Positions 34,190 to 46,052 of a stretch of DNA of 64,000 nucleotides are shown piece after piece; positions within the stretch are counted from its first letter, which is position 1, and every line of letters begins with the position of its first letter. The notes beneath the pieces are model-generated. The model saw nothing but the letters and a program-made list of their open reading frames with translations, made no database searches and had not been told where the DNA came from. The translations under genes and the position numbers were made by a program. The DNA is taken from assembly GCA_948099385.1 (NCBI GenBank), contig CANUEZ040000020.1:6294501-6358500 (forward strand), read 5' to 3'. The stretch is from Fasciola hepatica. Lineage: Eukaryota; Platyhelminthes; Trematoda; Plagiorchiida; Fasciolidae.

Positions 34190-34725
34190 TTACGCTATCT
34201 GCAAGTTTATAGCACGGATTTTCAAGTATTTAGCTAGGTCACTCAAACACAGCACAAACAATAACGGACCAAACACACAACCTCGAGGTCTCTCACAAAG
34301 AAGCCTTCCTAAACTCGACAAATTATCTTCCACTCGAACCTGAAACTGTCTACCCTCATGACTTTGCATCATCTATCTTTTCACTTTTGGTGCAAGCCTG
34401 AAGGACCTTAGTTCCTTGGCGAGCGACCTATAACCCACTGAATCAAAGGCTTTTTGGAAGTCTAGACAGCATACTTCCACTCGCTGTCTTATCCAGTCTC
34501 CTGGTCACCTCATCTAGGAATACTATTTGATCCGTTAGACACGACCTATGTCGCACGAATCCATGCTGCAGCATCCCCAACAAGTTATAGTTTTCTATGT
34601 GATGATCCCCTCCAGGGCCTTTAGTATCACCGAGGTTAAGCTGACTGGTCCATGATTAGAATACATCTCATGGTCGCCCCTTTGTGAATAGAAGTCACAG
34701 GCAAGATGAACTAATTTCCAAATCA
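34190..34725 (-). mobile_element. CR1-like LINE RT fragment (3' piece of a split element)
   Basis: GPVSLTSVILKALEGI, VEVCCLDFQKAFDSVGYRSL, then FQVRVEDNLSSL and GCVFGPLLFVLCLSDLAKYL on the - strand with several frameshifts. The 5' continuation is at 36605-36130 (RT start KAAGPYGIHPLILK), so 34728-36124 is an insertion. Confidence 0.65.
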
Positions 34726-34943
34726 CCATCATCATCATCGTACAGCGTTAAAAAGTAGGGCGAGCCCCATTACCAATGCCTTTCTCGCCATCTTGCACGT
34801 TGATTTAGAGGTATGAATATACAAGATTGACAGGGACTGAACCTACACGGGTGGGAAAAGGAAAGAATGCCCTAGTAGCCAACACACGGAATACACAGTT
34901 TAACTGTACAAACGCACATCGATCAGTCATTCTGATTCGATAG

Positions 34944-35518
34944 GAAGTTTTCAGAGACAAACAATTGTTTTCAATGATTCATGCTCATATAGGAGATGGT
35001 TGTGCTGAAATGGTCAAGGGTCATTCGGATTGGATGTGGTTTGTGGGGGAGACGCGTTGAGGTTAGATCGACGTGTCTATCTGTACGACTAGGTGGTGAC
35101 GGTCACATGGTTCGGCGCTAAGTGACTGGGGTGGGGGCGGTCCACTTGCGGCCAGAGTAATTGGAGGGCTTGGACGAACTTGTGTGTACACAGAGCAGGT
35201 GCGAAAAGACGGATGCTAATCGCCTCTGCGGTGGCCAGTGTGTGTAAGCGGATGTGTTTGTGGGGATTGGGGGGGGCACTCGATAGACGATTTTAAATGC
35301 TGAATCTGTGCTTATTTGATGACCTGAGTCTACCAGATGTCCGAGAATGGCACCCCCTATGGTTCCTGTTCCTCCACGTTGTAGCCATCGTGGACAGTGT
35401 TCCTTAATTCTTTGGGATAGTTGCCTTGCCGTTCGGCCAATGTAGGTTGCATTACATTTGCACCTGAACAAATAGATTACGCCTGAGTCACAATGTGTCA
35501 CAATGTGCATATTCCGGA
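34944..35518 (-). mobile_element. Penelope-like element fragment (GIY-YIG end)
   Basis: It interrupts LINE B between cactttctatcgat and tatcgaatcagaatg. The shared tatcga(a/t)tc at both edges looks like a short target duplication. Only the C-terminal endonuclease half of a Penelope-like element is present; its RT is missing. Confidence 0.65.
35118..35510 (-). pseudogene. GIY-YIG endonuclease domain of a Penelope-like retroelement
   Basis: The - strand frame has SGVIYLFRCKCNATYIGRTA and RQLSQRIKEHCPRWL. These give the GIY-type VIY, the TYIGRT motif and the conserved Arg/Glu-His helix of Penelope-like GIY-YIG domains, followed by HLVDSGHQI. In intact elements this domain nicks DNA to prime reverse transcription. 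The piece is a 130-codon fragment lacking the RT. Confidence 0.75.
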
Positions 35519-36129
35519 ATCGATAGAAAGTGACAACACGAACGCCACTGTTCGCGGTTCCCAGCCATATCCTTCAGTGTCTCCAGCCAACTAGTATACG
35601 GATCTTTTGGACCCCAACCACGAAGACGTGAAGCACCTACTTTTCCTAAGTTTGCTGTACATTTCCTTATTCCTCGCTGCCACGTCATTTGTTGATCTCT
35701 ACGTGTTTTCCACTCCTGAGGAGGAACGGAGAATAGGACGCGATACGGTAGACGTGAGTTTGCCATACGTAACACGTGCCTCAACCAACGAAGTCTACTA
35801 AGCTGGATACGCTGTGACAAAACGTTCTCCGAATTAATATCCAATACTCGCTTTCCGACCTTAGCATTGCTTACTCTGTCATTCCATCCAGTCTTAGCGA
35901 TACTACGCAAACATCAGTGGTCAAAAACCTCAAAACGACGAATATCTTTAGCACGCAGACTCCAAGTCTCGCAACCATACAACAAAATTGAACGCACTTT
36001 GGCACAGTATACACGACCTTTCAACTTCAGTGAAATGTCAGCTCGGCGCCACAAGTGCTTCAGTCCAGCGTACGCCGCTCGAGCCTTGGATATCCGTGTA
36101 CTCACCTCCTCAAACAGCCTTCCTTACTA

Positions 36130-36605
36130 CAGCGTCGCATTAAACGGTTGAGCCACTGGCTCTGACAGCATGCATCCCATCGGTTTTAGTATCAGTGGGT
36201 GAATTCCATACGGCCCAGCTGCTTTGGATGTCACCAGTTGTCCGACGATGTCCTGGACCTTTTGCATTTATACCTCGGCATCAACCACCTGTGAGGCATG
36301 TAGGTTGTCGCCCATCGATAACCCGGAGGTTTCTTAGTCCACAGATTCTTTGAACGAGCTTAAGCAGTACAATGACGTTCTCGTTGTTTGATGCCCATAC
36401 TCCCGGTCACTCTTGACTGCTTTCAACTGCTCTTCGCGGTTCAACCTTCGATCGCACCTAATTAAGGTACGCCTTTGGGCTAGTCTAAGTGTTCTTTGCA
36501 ATCCTCTCTTTATATCTATTTCGGTATTCCTTTTGTACCTCCTGGACCGTTTTGCGTGCAACCTTGAATTGTAAGTACTTCCAGCATTCCTCGTCCGTAG
36601 CACCG
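36130..36605 (-). mobile_element. CR1-like LINE, linker and RT start (5' piece of a split element)
   Basis: Shattered frames on the - strand show a basic linker (KYLQFKVA, YRNRY) and QDIVGQLVTSKAAGPYGIHP, the first RT block of CR1-like LINEs. It joins in logic to 34725-34190. Confidence 0.55.
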
Positions 36606-37285
36606 CGAGCTCCTTGGATGGATTAGTGCTGCCAGCTGTAGGTACCTGTACAATCTACACTTTTTAATGTTTATTACGTCCCTTGGTACGGCACCCGTTT
36701 GCTGTACCGACGATCACATAAATAATTAATTCCCATTTGCAAACAAGCGATTTATCAAAATGTGGTGAAAATGTGCGCGTGCACATACATAACCATGTAG
36801 TACGACGCTATTTGAGGCACACTCCCTTAGCCTCTACGATCACGTTTGTCGGGGAGGTCAACAAGAAACGACCATAGAGTACCACCCGCGTGTATCCTTA
36901 CTGGGCCTAAGTACAGGACCGTATGCTGGCCTGTGCTGAGGAAATATGGTAAGAAGAGCTCGTGTTTTCCGAGTGCGCGAAACATAAAGTCAAACAGGCA
37001 GTAAGCGCAGGGGACCGGCTGATCATTATAACACCACAAATCTGTGAACAAAAAACAATCTCTGGCGCAAATTCACCTTCTGATTTGCGATTTTTCTGGA
37101 ACTCGCTTAACCCAAGATCTGACCGTGATCGGTGAACTGCTGTGGGTTTGTTTTGTGCTTTCTATCTCATTTTTATTGCTGTTGAGCATGGGTTTCTGTC
37201 TAATCACCTAGACACACTCCGCCTATTTTCGTCGGCTCACACTGTCTTGATATTCACTGTGTACTCTAGTGATAAGCTAGTGTAT
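36606..37285. other. nothing recognised
   Basis: AT-rich DNA without an ORF or known repeat. Confidence 0.35.
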
Positions 37286-37901
37286 TAACTGGCCGGTCAG
37301 CAAAGTAGTCCTCAAAAAGGGCCTAATTAGTTCTCAAAGAGTCCCAATGTAGTCCCGCTTGAAACATTCCAAGGACTTTTTGGGACTATTTTTGAACACA
37401 TCGAGGATGCATCGGTTTATGTGCTTCAGTTTTAGATTTCAGTAAGCTATAGTACATCATTTCATCTTGAGGTATTAGTTATTGAACTTTTATTAGTTTC
37501 CACTTGAGAATAGAACATGATTTGTAAACTTCCTCAGAAATTACTTGGCACGACCCAGGCACTTCCCGGTGGTCAATATTCTCTTAAAGAAGTCAAAGGA
37601 TACTTACATTTTGTGAACCATACTTGAACGGAAAAAATTCTGACTCATACTGTATTAGTAAAATAGTCCCAAAAGAATATCCCAATCGAGGGGCCTTTCC
37701 AGGACCAAATGATCTATTTTTGTGCTAACCGGACTGATAAACTATAGTGATTTCGGATAAAATGAAATAACGTTTTTGCTTCAGACCTGTCCGAGTCCAA
37801 TGATATGGAAAAAACTTATCTCAAAGTACATTGCAAAAAATAGTCCCTCAGGGGACTTTAGTGGGATGAGGAAATGCACCCCCATGCTGACTGGGTAGTT
37901 A
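37286..37901. mobile_element. candidate non-autonomous DNA transposon (MITE-like)
   Basis: TAACTggCCgGTCAGCA at 37286-37302 is an imperfect inverted match (14 of 17) of the end at 37885-37901. The 616-base interior has no ORF but repeats tagtcc-type words near both ends (agtagtcctc, atagtcccaa, tagtccctca). No clear target duplication beyond TA is visible. Confidence 0.4.
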
Positions 37902-37989
37902 GTACACTTTACAGTAAATTGTAAGCTGTCTGGTGCTTCTTACATTCCTCCAAGTTTTTCATCAGTGTGGGGTGATTTTTGATGCTATG

Positions 37990-38590
37990 AAAAATTTTAG
38001 CTTTTCGTTTGCAAGTGGCTACCAGTGGTGTGACACGAGGATCGGTTCTAGGCCCGCTCTCCCTCTTGGCCTATAACAATGACCTACCAGCAATCTTTCA
38101 ATTGCCGTATCTCATACGTGCGGAAGACCTTAAAATCTTACGTATGACCACATCAAACGCAGATGATCTTCTTCAGAAGGATATCAAGGCCCTTGGAAGA
38201 TATTCTGATTTGTAGTCCATGCAAATCAGTACTGACAATTGTGCATATGTGCGTAGGGATGCCGTCCAGTAATAGGATGTACTATATATGCAAGGCACTC
38301 TTTTGCCATTCTGTTTGTGAAAAAGACCTGTTATTGATAGTAACCTCGTCGCTAAAACCAAGGAGTAACACCGACAAAGTTTGTGCTCCCGCAAGGAGTA
38401 TCCTTGGTTATTCCGCCATCTCTCGCTCGACGCTTTCGAAGTACTGTGTGCATCCGGTGTATGACTTATTTCGAGCTGTTTGCCCATGTGCGATGGCAGA
38501 AGTGGCAAAGCTAGAAAGAGCGCAAAAATGCGCAACTGGCTTTGCTGGTGGACTAGATGGGATCAGCTTTAGATTACTCTTAATTTAAGT
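37990..38590 (+). mobile_element. decayed CR1-like LINE RT fragment
   Basis: SGVTRGSVLGPLSLLAYNND, then RAEDLKI where FADDLK is expected, LLQKDIKALGRYSDL, VTSSLKPRSNTDKV and PCAMAEVAKLERAQKCAT on the + strand in shifting frames. The altered catalytic box and frameshifts mark it as dead. Confidence 0.65.
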
Positions 38591-41130
38591 CCAGACCTGG
38601 TCCCGTATAGATTCTATAGCCCCTGGCCCTCAGTTCGTGACATGATAACGATTATACTCACCAGCGCGCAAAGGAGCAGAAGTCGAAACGCTGGAGTGGG
38701 ATAACGTGTACTGGAGGAACGCAACGGTGTACTGACAATGTACACAGGCAGAGCAAGTGGCGCCACGAAATTCGGTAATTGTTCAGATAACCAAATCTGT
38801 TGGTCTTTGTGATTATCTTTCACGTCGGTAGCACTACTGGGGTCTCCTCCTGAAAGGCCAACGCAGTTAGGCTTCCATCGGTGATGGGTGTGTCAGCTTC
38901 GGTAGCGAGAGACGGTTACCATACCTCCTGCCGCGATCGAACACAACAACGAAACCAGCACAACCCTTTCTCCATGACGCACATTGGTCGCCGTGGGTCG
39001 ATCGCAAAGCTGTGTCCTCCTCAACAGTAAATTCGACCTGGGTAGATCCTGTTTGCGACTTTGCAGTAGTGATTGTATTGTGGGGTTTGTCGTTGTCAGC
39101 CCACCCCAAAGTTCCGTTTGCCTGTTGTCATTATTGCCTTGGTAAATTGGCCTGCGTCCGGCGTTGAATGAGTCCAGTCACGATCCAATGAGCGTTGTGT
39201 TTGGGCCATGCAGGATTCTGGAAGTCCATGTGGTTCTGTCCGACGAGACCAGCTGGAAGGCAAGAAACGCAAGAAAGGTGCACGTCGGGGCCCGGGCAGG
39301 ATATTCGACGTCTCTGGGGCACACGATCCCGTAGCAGACGCACTCCCACGCGTCCACAATATCAACGGGCATAGATCTAGAAGCAATTGCCGCAGCCCAA
39401 ACAACAGATCCTGAGGTCGAGCAGCTCAGAAATAACAGCTCCCCGCATCTAGTGCCAGTGACCCTTCCCACTTCGGACGTGACTATTCTTTGCAATTGCG
39501 TGTCACGTGGGTAGCATTATACAGCTACGACGATCGGCTGAAGAATACCGAGTTTTTCCAGTGGCACAACAACCAGCCCGAGCGGACTTGATTTTCACCA
39601 GGCGCATCATCCGAGGCGACTCTGGACCAGAACTACGAGCAGAGCTCCCTATTCGCGAGCACGACCGCAATTTATGGAGCGCGCTGCCAGATGAAGTGGT
39701 GGGATAGCCTAATGGCATTGTTCGAGCGACTACTGGACGTATTTCTGAAGAAGTGGTTGAGCTTAACCGGACGCGCGTCGGGCGCGCTGCTCGGGTCTGC
39801 TTCTATTGTGAGGACGGATGAAGGAATGTACATTCATTCATTCGAATAGCACGTGCCATTCGAGGAACGGAAGGGAAAAAGACTAAGGTTACACGAAATA
39901 TCATTGCTATTGGAAAGTGCTAGGTTAAACCGCTTTGCTAAATTTAACCACGAATATTCGACGCGAGCACAAACATGTACCAACGGTAGTATACTACTAA
40001 AGACATATAAGAGCATATACAGAAGTGTATATATATACACTGCGAACGTTTCACACGTTTGACCGTCAACGACACAGAATGATGGAAAGCTGGGCAAGCC
40101 AGAGCAAGCGTATCGTCGAGCACCGGACTCCACACCGAGGGATATGGGTAGGACGGCATATAGATTATTACGTCCGGACACAGGGGGTGTAGCATGCGGG
40201 ATGCGGTGTCTTGCTTGGGGGTTGCACGTACGTGCACGTGCACGATCTTCAAATGCAGAAAGAAAACTCGGTGATCCGGGGCTCAGTAAGTGCATAAGCA
40301 AGCATCAACACTTACACCGATAAAGGTGGGAGTGGCGATCTGCCCGAGCGCGTTACAGGGGCAGGATCACCAATCGCGGACGCGTACCCGAACAACAAGG
40401 GACAAGTGCCAGGGACATATGCTGCAGGTGATAGCACAGATAGAGGTCAAGGGTAAACAATAAGGCGACATGGATATTGCGCTCCGAAGCAAGCATGAAA
40501 GCGTAAGATAAAACAGCGTCGTGAAGGAGCAATATCTGTACATCAAAGCATACGGAAATGTAACAGCAAGATTTTTATGTTTCGTCTCATTTTAATCTGT
40601 ATATACAGAAAGTCAAGGATCGAACTACCACAAATGAAACGGTAATATCAGCTGAAATAGACATTTTGTGATGAGATAAATTACGTTTAAAAGAACGTGA
40701 AATAAATTCTGTTGGGTGTAACCACAGGCAAAGAATATTACAAAATATTGTTTATATCATCAAATTTACGCTGGTATATATGGCCTAGCGCTACAAAATG
40801 TCAGCACCCATCTCGCTCGCTAGCCACGTGAACGACCATGACTGTTGACAATTACGATGCTTTTTCCCGATTGATAAAAGACTTTTACGAAGGTCTGGAT
40901 GAATTCGCGACCGATTTTCGAGAGTTCCAGCGATGCACAAGTACCAGCTTTTAAAATTACAATGCCCGAACATGGAAACAGGCCAAAAAGCGTCGGCTAA
41001 CAATTGGCGACGGAATGAAATATTATTTCGTGAAATATTGTTGTGTCCATCGGTGTCGAAAAGGTGGAGGTGGTTTAAGGTTAGAATAATTGTTTGTTAA
41101 TGTTTGACTTCATTGTAGATACAAAAACTT
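38591..41130. other. unassigned region with several short frames
   Basis: Frames such as 39507-39707 (+) and 39096-39404 (-) lack recognisable motifs. The DNA at 38.9-39.8 kb is GC-richer and may be an old element; 40.5-41.1 kb is AT-rich. I cannot assign a gene. Confidence 0.25.
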
Positions 41131-41132
<2 letters not shown>

Positions 41133-41169
<37 letters not shown>

Positions 41170-41284
41170 TATACATATGTACATATATATATACATATGT
41201 ATATATATCTATGTACATATACAGCCCATTCCCATAGGACATACGTCGAGCGATGGCCGGAAAAGTTACCATTTAAGTATATAT

Positions 41285-41320
<36 letters not shown>

Positions 41321-41522
41321 GTTTATACATATGTACATATACACATATACATACGTATATATGTATATCTCAATACATGTGCATGTATGTATATAGAAAT
41401 ACACATAGATATGTACATATATGGACGTTCGTCCAGCGATGGCCGGAAAAGTTACCATTTAAGTATACATATATATATATATGAACATATATATATATAG
41501 ATATATATATGTTCATATATGT
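41133..41522. repeat. AT/ATAC microsatellite tract with a duplicated 30-base core
   Basis: AT, CA and ATACAT runs surround two copies of cgatggccggaaaagttacc plus atttaagtat, starting at 41251 and 41437, 186 bases apart. The tract therefore expanded by at least one segment duplication. Confidence 0.85.
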
Positions 41523-41990
41523 GTATGTACGTATGACGGTGCAGCCTAGTAGCCCAAGTCCTACTGTATAATATTTCAGGTACCAGACTTGTATTGTTCC
41601 TGGCGAACCACATCTACGAAGGATCGTTGGACATTTCTTTACATTCCCCAATTTATGTCGTTCCAAAAAGGTATCCATTTTGCAATACAAATGGACATTA
41701 TGGTAGATACATAAGAAACAGTCGGTAGACCAATTTCATAATTTTTTTTACGACATATAATGCCTTACGGCATTAACCGTAAATTGCTATTTTTGCGGTT
41801 CCAAAGGGGTATAAATTTTGGAACAAGACGCAACATTTAGGCGGATGTGAGCGGAATTGGCGGCAGACTGAAACCGCCATAACCTCATTCAAATTTAGCG
41901 GGGTGATGTGTTCGGTGACCTTGCTCACCGGCGCCCGTTCAAATCCCATTGTAGTAGTTTCAGTCATCGTTACCGTATATATACACACGT
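41523..41990. other. nothing recognised
   Basis: Downstream of the CR1-like LINE ending near 42.0 kb; no ORF or repeat named. Confidence 0.3.
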
Positions 41991-41999
41991 ATTTTTGAA

Positions 42000-43849
42000 G
42001 GGGGCGCATAGAAAGACAGACCAGTTGGGGGAAACTCGAAGGGGAACACACCCCGGTGGAAATGGTAAAAAGGCCCAAGGAGGAAACATTAGCCCTAAAA
42101 GTTTGTCCAGCAGACTTTCAAAAGTTTATTCAATCGGAGCTTCCATAACCGCCTGCGGTAAGTTATTCCAAAACGAGACTAATCCGTGAGTGAAAAAGTT
42201 CTGTAGTGACTTCGATCGTTCTGAGAAAATGGCTGTTTTCTGGACGCCATCTTGCATCTATTTTCTCTGCTATCTTTTCCGATGTTTGACCTCGGCCACA
42301 TAGTGTTTTCCGGTTGCGTACGTCTTATTGGACTGACCTTTCCGAGGTTTCCGTCTACCTCGTTTTGAATCCCTTTCATTTTCGGTCTTTCGCCGATAGT
42401 ACCAATCGCTGTTCGCTTTCTGCAAAGCCGTTGCGTTTCGCTTTCCGTTCGGTGTATCTCTCGTATCGATACTGTTTCGGTGCCACGATATATAGAATGT
42501 ACCCTGCATCCATAAACCGACTTGCGTCTTCCCTATTCCTCTGATAGGGGGACAACGTTGGCATTTCACTGCTAGACCCAATAGGAGACGTGTTCACCAG
42601 CAGCTCTCGAACGTCTTTTATAGTTCCTGCGGACTTTTGTACGAGGACGAGGCCTGAATACTTTCTTAGCCTGTCCTCTGGGGGTGTCCACGCTCGAGCT
42701 CGTGGAAAATTGATCTGCACTCCCAGTAGTGTAAAGTCTGTAGATTAGGGAAATATCCACTGTGGCTCTGTGAGATTCTAAGGGGTGTGTTTTTACGACG
42801 GTCACCCGATGAGGATAAGGGGTACGCGAAAACCCGCGGGCTAGTTGCGTAGCTTTCCTTTGAACACGTTCTAAGAAGTGTCGGCCCTTGACCAGGCCAG
42901 AGTGTACAATCTGACTGCCGTATTCTACAAGACGCCGGATCCAAGCACCATAAACGATATGAAAGTCTTATTTCATTATCGAAGGAATGTTTTCCTTTAC
43001 CGTGTTGGAAACTCGAAGGGCAGACCAGTTGGCTAGTAGATGGTGGCAGGAGAAAGAACTCTACTTGTTTAGCCAGAGGCCTAAGAGCTTATGCTGTTCC
43101 ATGTCCCGAAATAGTATGGCATTATTTGTCTAGAAGAGATGATCCCGGCACTAAGCGAATAACCTACACGTTTGTCGTCATTTATAGGTGGGCTTCAGTC
43201 CTTAGATCACTGCGTGACGGGGTCAATGGCCGACTGCAGTTCCGTGGCGTTGTTGCCCCGGATAGCAACATCGACAACGCACATTGTAATGTTCTCTGCT
43301 ATGTTATTTTGAAGGTCATTTATATTACTGAGAAACAGTAAGGGACCTAGCACTGGTCCATGTGGTATTCCAGAGTGTATTAAGGATGGTTCCGAGAAGC
43401 AAGGACCTGCTCTCATCCTGAACGGCCGATTAGTGAGAAAGCTACGGAGAAGAGAGAGCATGTTGCGGGAAGTTCCGTAAGATCCCAGCGTGCGTAAAAG
43501 CGGAATATGCGGTACCCAGTCGAAAGGTTTGCCAAGTGGACAGAGATTGCGTGCGGAATCACACCTCCGTCGTAGGCCGGGGTAAGACCGTCCTTGAAGG
43601 AGAGCATATTGGTAAAGCGTGACCTTCCAGGCAGGAAACCGTGTTGGTCAGGAGAGATTAAGCCTTTCTTGAGCCTGTGTTTCAGTGTGGCAGGCTTTAG
43701 CTTGAGTTAGAGGATCTGACTAGAAACGCTCGTTAGGCCAATAGGTCTATCGTTCCCTGGTCAATGGCGATCACCCTTTTGAAGATAGGGCTGCTTGTCA
43801 CTTTCTTCCTAAAGGGTGGGAATTTACCAACTGAACTGCGGTACACCAG
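42000..43849 (-). mobile_element. outer CR1-like LINE, 3' piece (RT and C-terminus)
   Basis: On the - strand: GLTSVSSQIL, KKGLISPDQHGFLPGRS, LLRSFLTNRPF, HSGIPHGPVLGPLLFLSNIND, MCVVDVAI in place of the YVDD-type box, then KKVFRPRPRT and VSFWNNLPQAV. The upstream parts are at 51226-50361 and 58202-57956. The last base before the inserted LINE lies in ACCAG (43845-43849), repeated at 50361-50365. Confidence 0.75.
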
Positions 43850-43967
43850 CGGTGCGGTCGTCTCCCTTGGGGAGTGTAACTGTCTTTGACATTTTTAGAA
43901 CACACAGCTCGTCCCCCTCCATTAAAGTTTATCTTTATCTGTGCTGACTGGATCCTGAATACTTTCA

Positions 43968-45173
43968 ATGCCCCTCACCATTGATATAACCGCTTGCTCA
44001 GATGAGGCTACTTTCCCCATGAGGCAGTGCGATTCCCCCTCCGTGGCCAATGCCTCACTCCTCAATCCAGACGAAACGGTCCTTCATAATGCGCTGGCAA
44101 CGGATACACTAAAATGTGCAGTCCAAAGTCAGGCTGCAGAGATAGCCGAGCTAAGGGCCACCGTCCGCACCCTTGAGGATGAGCTGACCAGCCTGAGGAG
44201 TTTGGTAAGCAAATCCCTCCAGGTGTCCCAGGCAGCCGATCAGGTGTGTAGAATTTCTGAGCAGCAAATTCTTGACGCCGCAAAGATTTTACAAGATACC
44301 GAGAATTGCTCCAAGCGAGTCATCCTTTGGGGCCGCTTCCTCAGTCCAGATTACCCTCGTGACACCTACGCCCAGGTGTTTAATCGCCTTAAGCTCACTT
44401 TCCCACTTAAAGGTCGGTTCACTTGGTTGGTAACCAAACGCACCAACCGGGTTCACGGTATTCTCATTGTAATGGGCTCCACAGATGCAGCCAAACGAAT
44501 TGTTTCCTCGGCCGCAAAGCTCAAGGAGAAAATTAAAGGGCTAATGGGCGTATCCACTGATAAGCTACTTCATCTGAGGCTCCGCAGAGAGAAGGCTAAG
44601 CCAGAAATTCCACAAAAAGCCGATCCTAAGCTCAGAGTGCTGCCAGTTGTCCAGGTAACTCGCCTTGAGGACCGAGCTGCATGCTCACCATCCCTCGCTT
44701 CCCTACTGACACCATTTCCCGTCGCCGAAAGTACTCCCAGTAGTAGGCCTAGTGCCACTAAACACCTGTCGCCTACGAAAAGCACCCCAGGCCCCATCAT
44801 AGCCAACAAGACTGTTTCAACGGACGAGACTCACTCATCCTTGAGCCCAGACATGAACCTGCAACTTGTTTCTACTGAAAGAAGCAGTGAGGAGGTTAAA
44901 GCACCAGATAATCTATCTGGTGCTGTCATGAAAAATAAGCTCACCAACAATAAAACTCAGAATAGGGCATCAAGCAGTGCGCAGAAGGGCAAACCACAAA
45001 AGGCAGCCCACCCTTTTCGGAGACCGAAGGATGTAGACCGTCCACCTGGATTGATACCCCCCCCCCAGGTTACTAGACATCAAAACCTACCGGTCCCCCC
45101 AGCAGTCTGCTTACCCTCTAGCCCCCCAATATCTTTAGCCTCCGACTGTCCCAGGGCCTCCTTTCCATCCTAA
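43968..45173 (+). CDS. CR1-like LINE ORF1 protein, 401 codons, intact frame
   Basis: Starts at ATG 43968 and stays open to 45173. Residues about 50-95 are a probable coiled coil (AAEIAELRATVRTLEDELTS). About 115-190 is a compact domain (KRVILWGRFL, GRFTWLVTKRTN, HGILIVMG) that could be RRM-like. The C-terminal 170 residues are basic, Pro/Ser/Thr-rich and disordered-looking. No CCHC knuckle is seen. ORF1 proteins coat LINE RNA and help form the transposition particle. This frame is intact although ORF2 is broken. Confidence 0.65.
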   Translation: MPLTIDITACSDEATFPMRQCDSPSVANASLLNPDETVLHNALATDTLKCAVQSQAAEIAELRATVRTLEDELTSLRSLVSKSLQVSQAADQVCRISEQQILDAAKILQDTENCSKRVILWGRFLSPDYPRDTYAQVFNRLKLTFPLKGRFTWLVTKRTNRVHGILIVMGSTDAAKRIVSSAAKLKEKIKGLMGVSTDKLLHLRLRREKAKPEIPQKADPKLRVLPVVQVTRLEDRAACSPSLASLLTPFPVAESTPSSRPSATKHLSPTKSTPGPIIANKTVSTDETHSSLSPDMNLQLVSTERSSEEVKAPDNLSGAVMKNKLTNNKTQNRASSSAQKGKPQKAAHPFRRPKDVDRPPGLIPPPQVTRHQNLPVPPAVCLPSSPPISLASDCPRASFPS

Positions 45174-45245
45174 AACCCCCCTCTTTCCCCCTCCTCAAAC
45201 CCAAAACCAGCCGCCTCTGGCGATTCTGCAACAACTCCTGAGCAT

Positions 45246-46020
45246 GTGCTCAAGTGTTTTTACAGCAATTGCCTGAGTGTGTTGAATAAGATCCCGGAGC
45301 TTCGGCAGCTTGAAGTGGATAAAGAGCCTCAGATCATAGCCCTCACAGAAACCTGGCTCACCCCTGGCATACTTGATGCCGAAATATCCATTCCGGGATA
45401 CTTCACAGTAAGGCGGGACTCCACTAGAGGTCGTGCCGGCGGGGTCATCATATACTACGATAATTCGATCCCTCCTCTCACCTTACTGACAACCCCAACC
45501 TTTTCATGTATTGATTGTTTGTGGGCCGTTTTTAACCTCTCTAGGACAGATACCCCATTTCTTGGTGTTGTCTACCGTCCTCCCGCATGCAATTCAACTG
45601 ACATCCTAGGTCTCAGACTTATTAGGCTCCCTGAAAAGCTATACAGACTTCACCCATCTGTTAGTCACTGGTGACTTCAACTCTCCCAGTACAAACTGGC
45701 AAAGAGCTGATGCCCCAGATATCACTTTCGGTAAACCCCTCCTTGATCTCGTACTGAAAAACTCATGGGTGAAGAACGTAAGAGATCCGACTAGATATCG
45801 CACAGGCCACGCCCCGTCCCTACTGGACCTGGTCATAACCAATGATCGGTTCCTAATAGATGTGGTGCATTACTTGCCGCCCCTTGGCAAAAGTGATCAC
45901 ATTCTCATTGGATTCGATTATATCGTGAAATGGCCTCCTCTTCCCCCAGAAATTAAAATTTTGAGATCCTTCAAAAGGACCAATTTTGACCAAGTCTGTG
46001 CATTTTTCGCTCCCAGCTAA
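45246..46020 (+). pseudogene. CR1-like LINE endonuclease, one frameshift
   Basis: First frame (to about 45660): CFYSNCLSVLNK, ALTETWL with the catalytic Glu, GVIIYYDN, LGVVYRPP. The frame then shifts to give TGDFNSPSTNW (Asp/Asn), APSLLDLVITND and LGKSDHILI with the catalytic Asp-His. All catalytic residues survive; only the reading frame is broken near 45640. Confidence 0.75.
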
Positions 46021-46052
46021 ATCTAACTAACCCAGGTAACTCTGCGGATGAA

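Larger units (their letters stand above)
34728..36124 (-). mobile_element. 5'-truncated LINE B copy inserted in a CR1-like LINE
   Basis: C-terminal LINE-B sequence: YAGLKHLWRRADISLKLKGR, LLYGCETWSLRAKDIRR, RIQLSRLRWLRHVLRMANSR, WLETLKDMAGNREQW. A 3' UTR follows, ending in the shared tail taacgctgtacg(atg)n at 34741-34728. The element is itself split by a GIY-YIG fragment at about 34944-35518. Confidence 0.75.

Noticed and set aside
41133..41522. CRISPR array
   Set aside because: Only two copies of the core, AT microsatellite between them, eukaryotic context.
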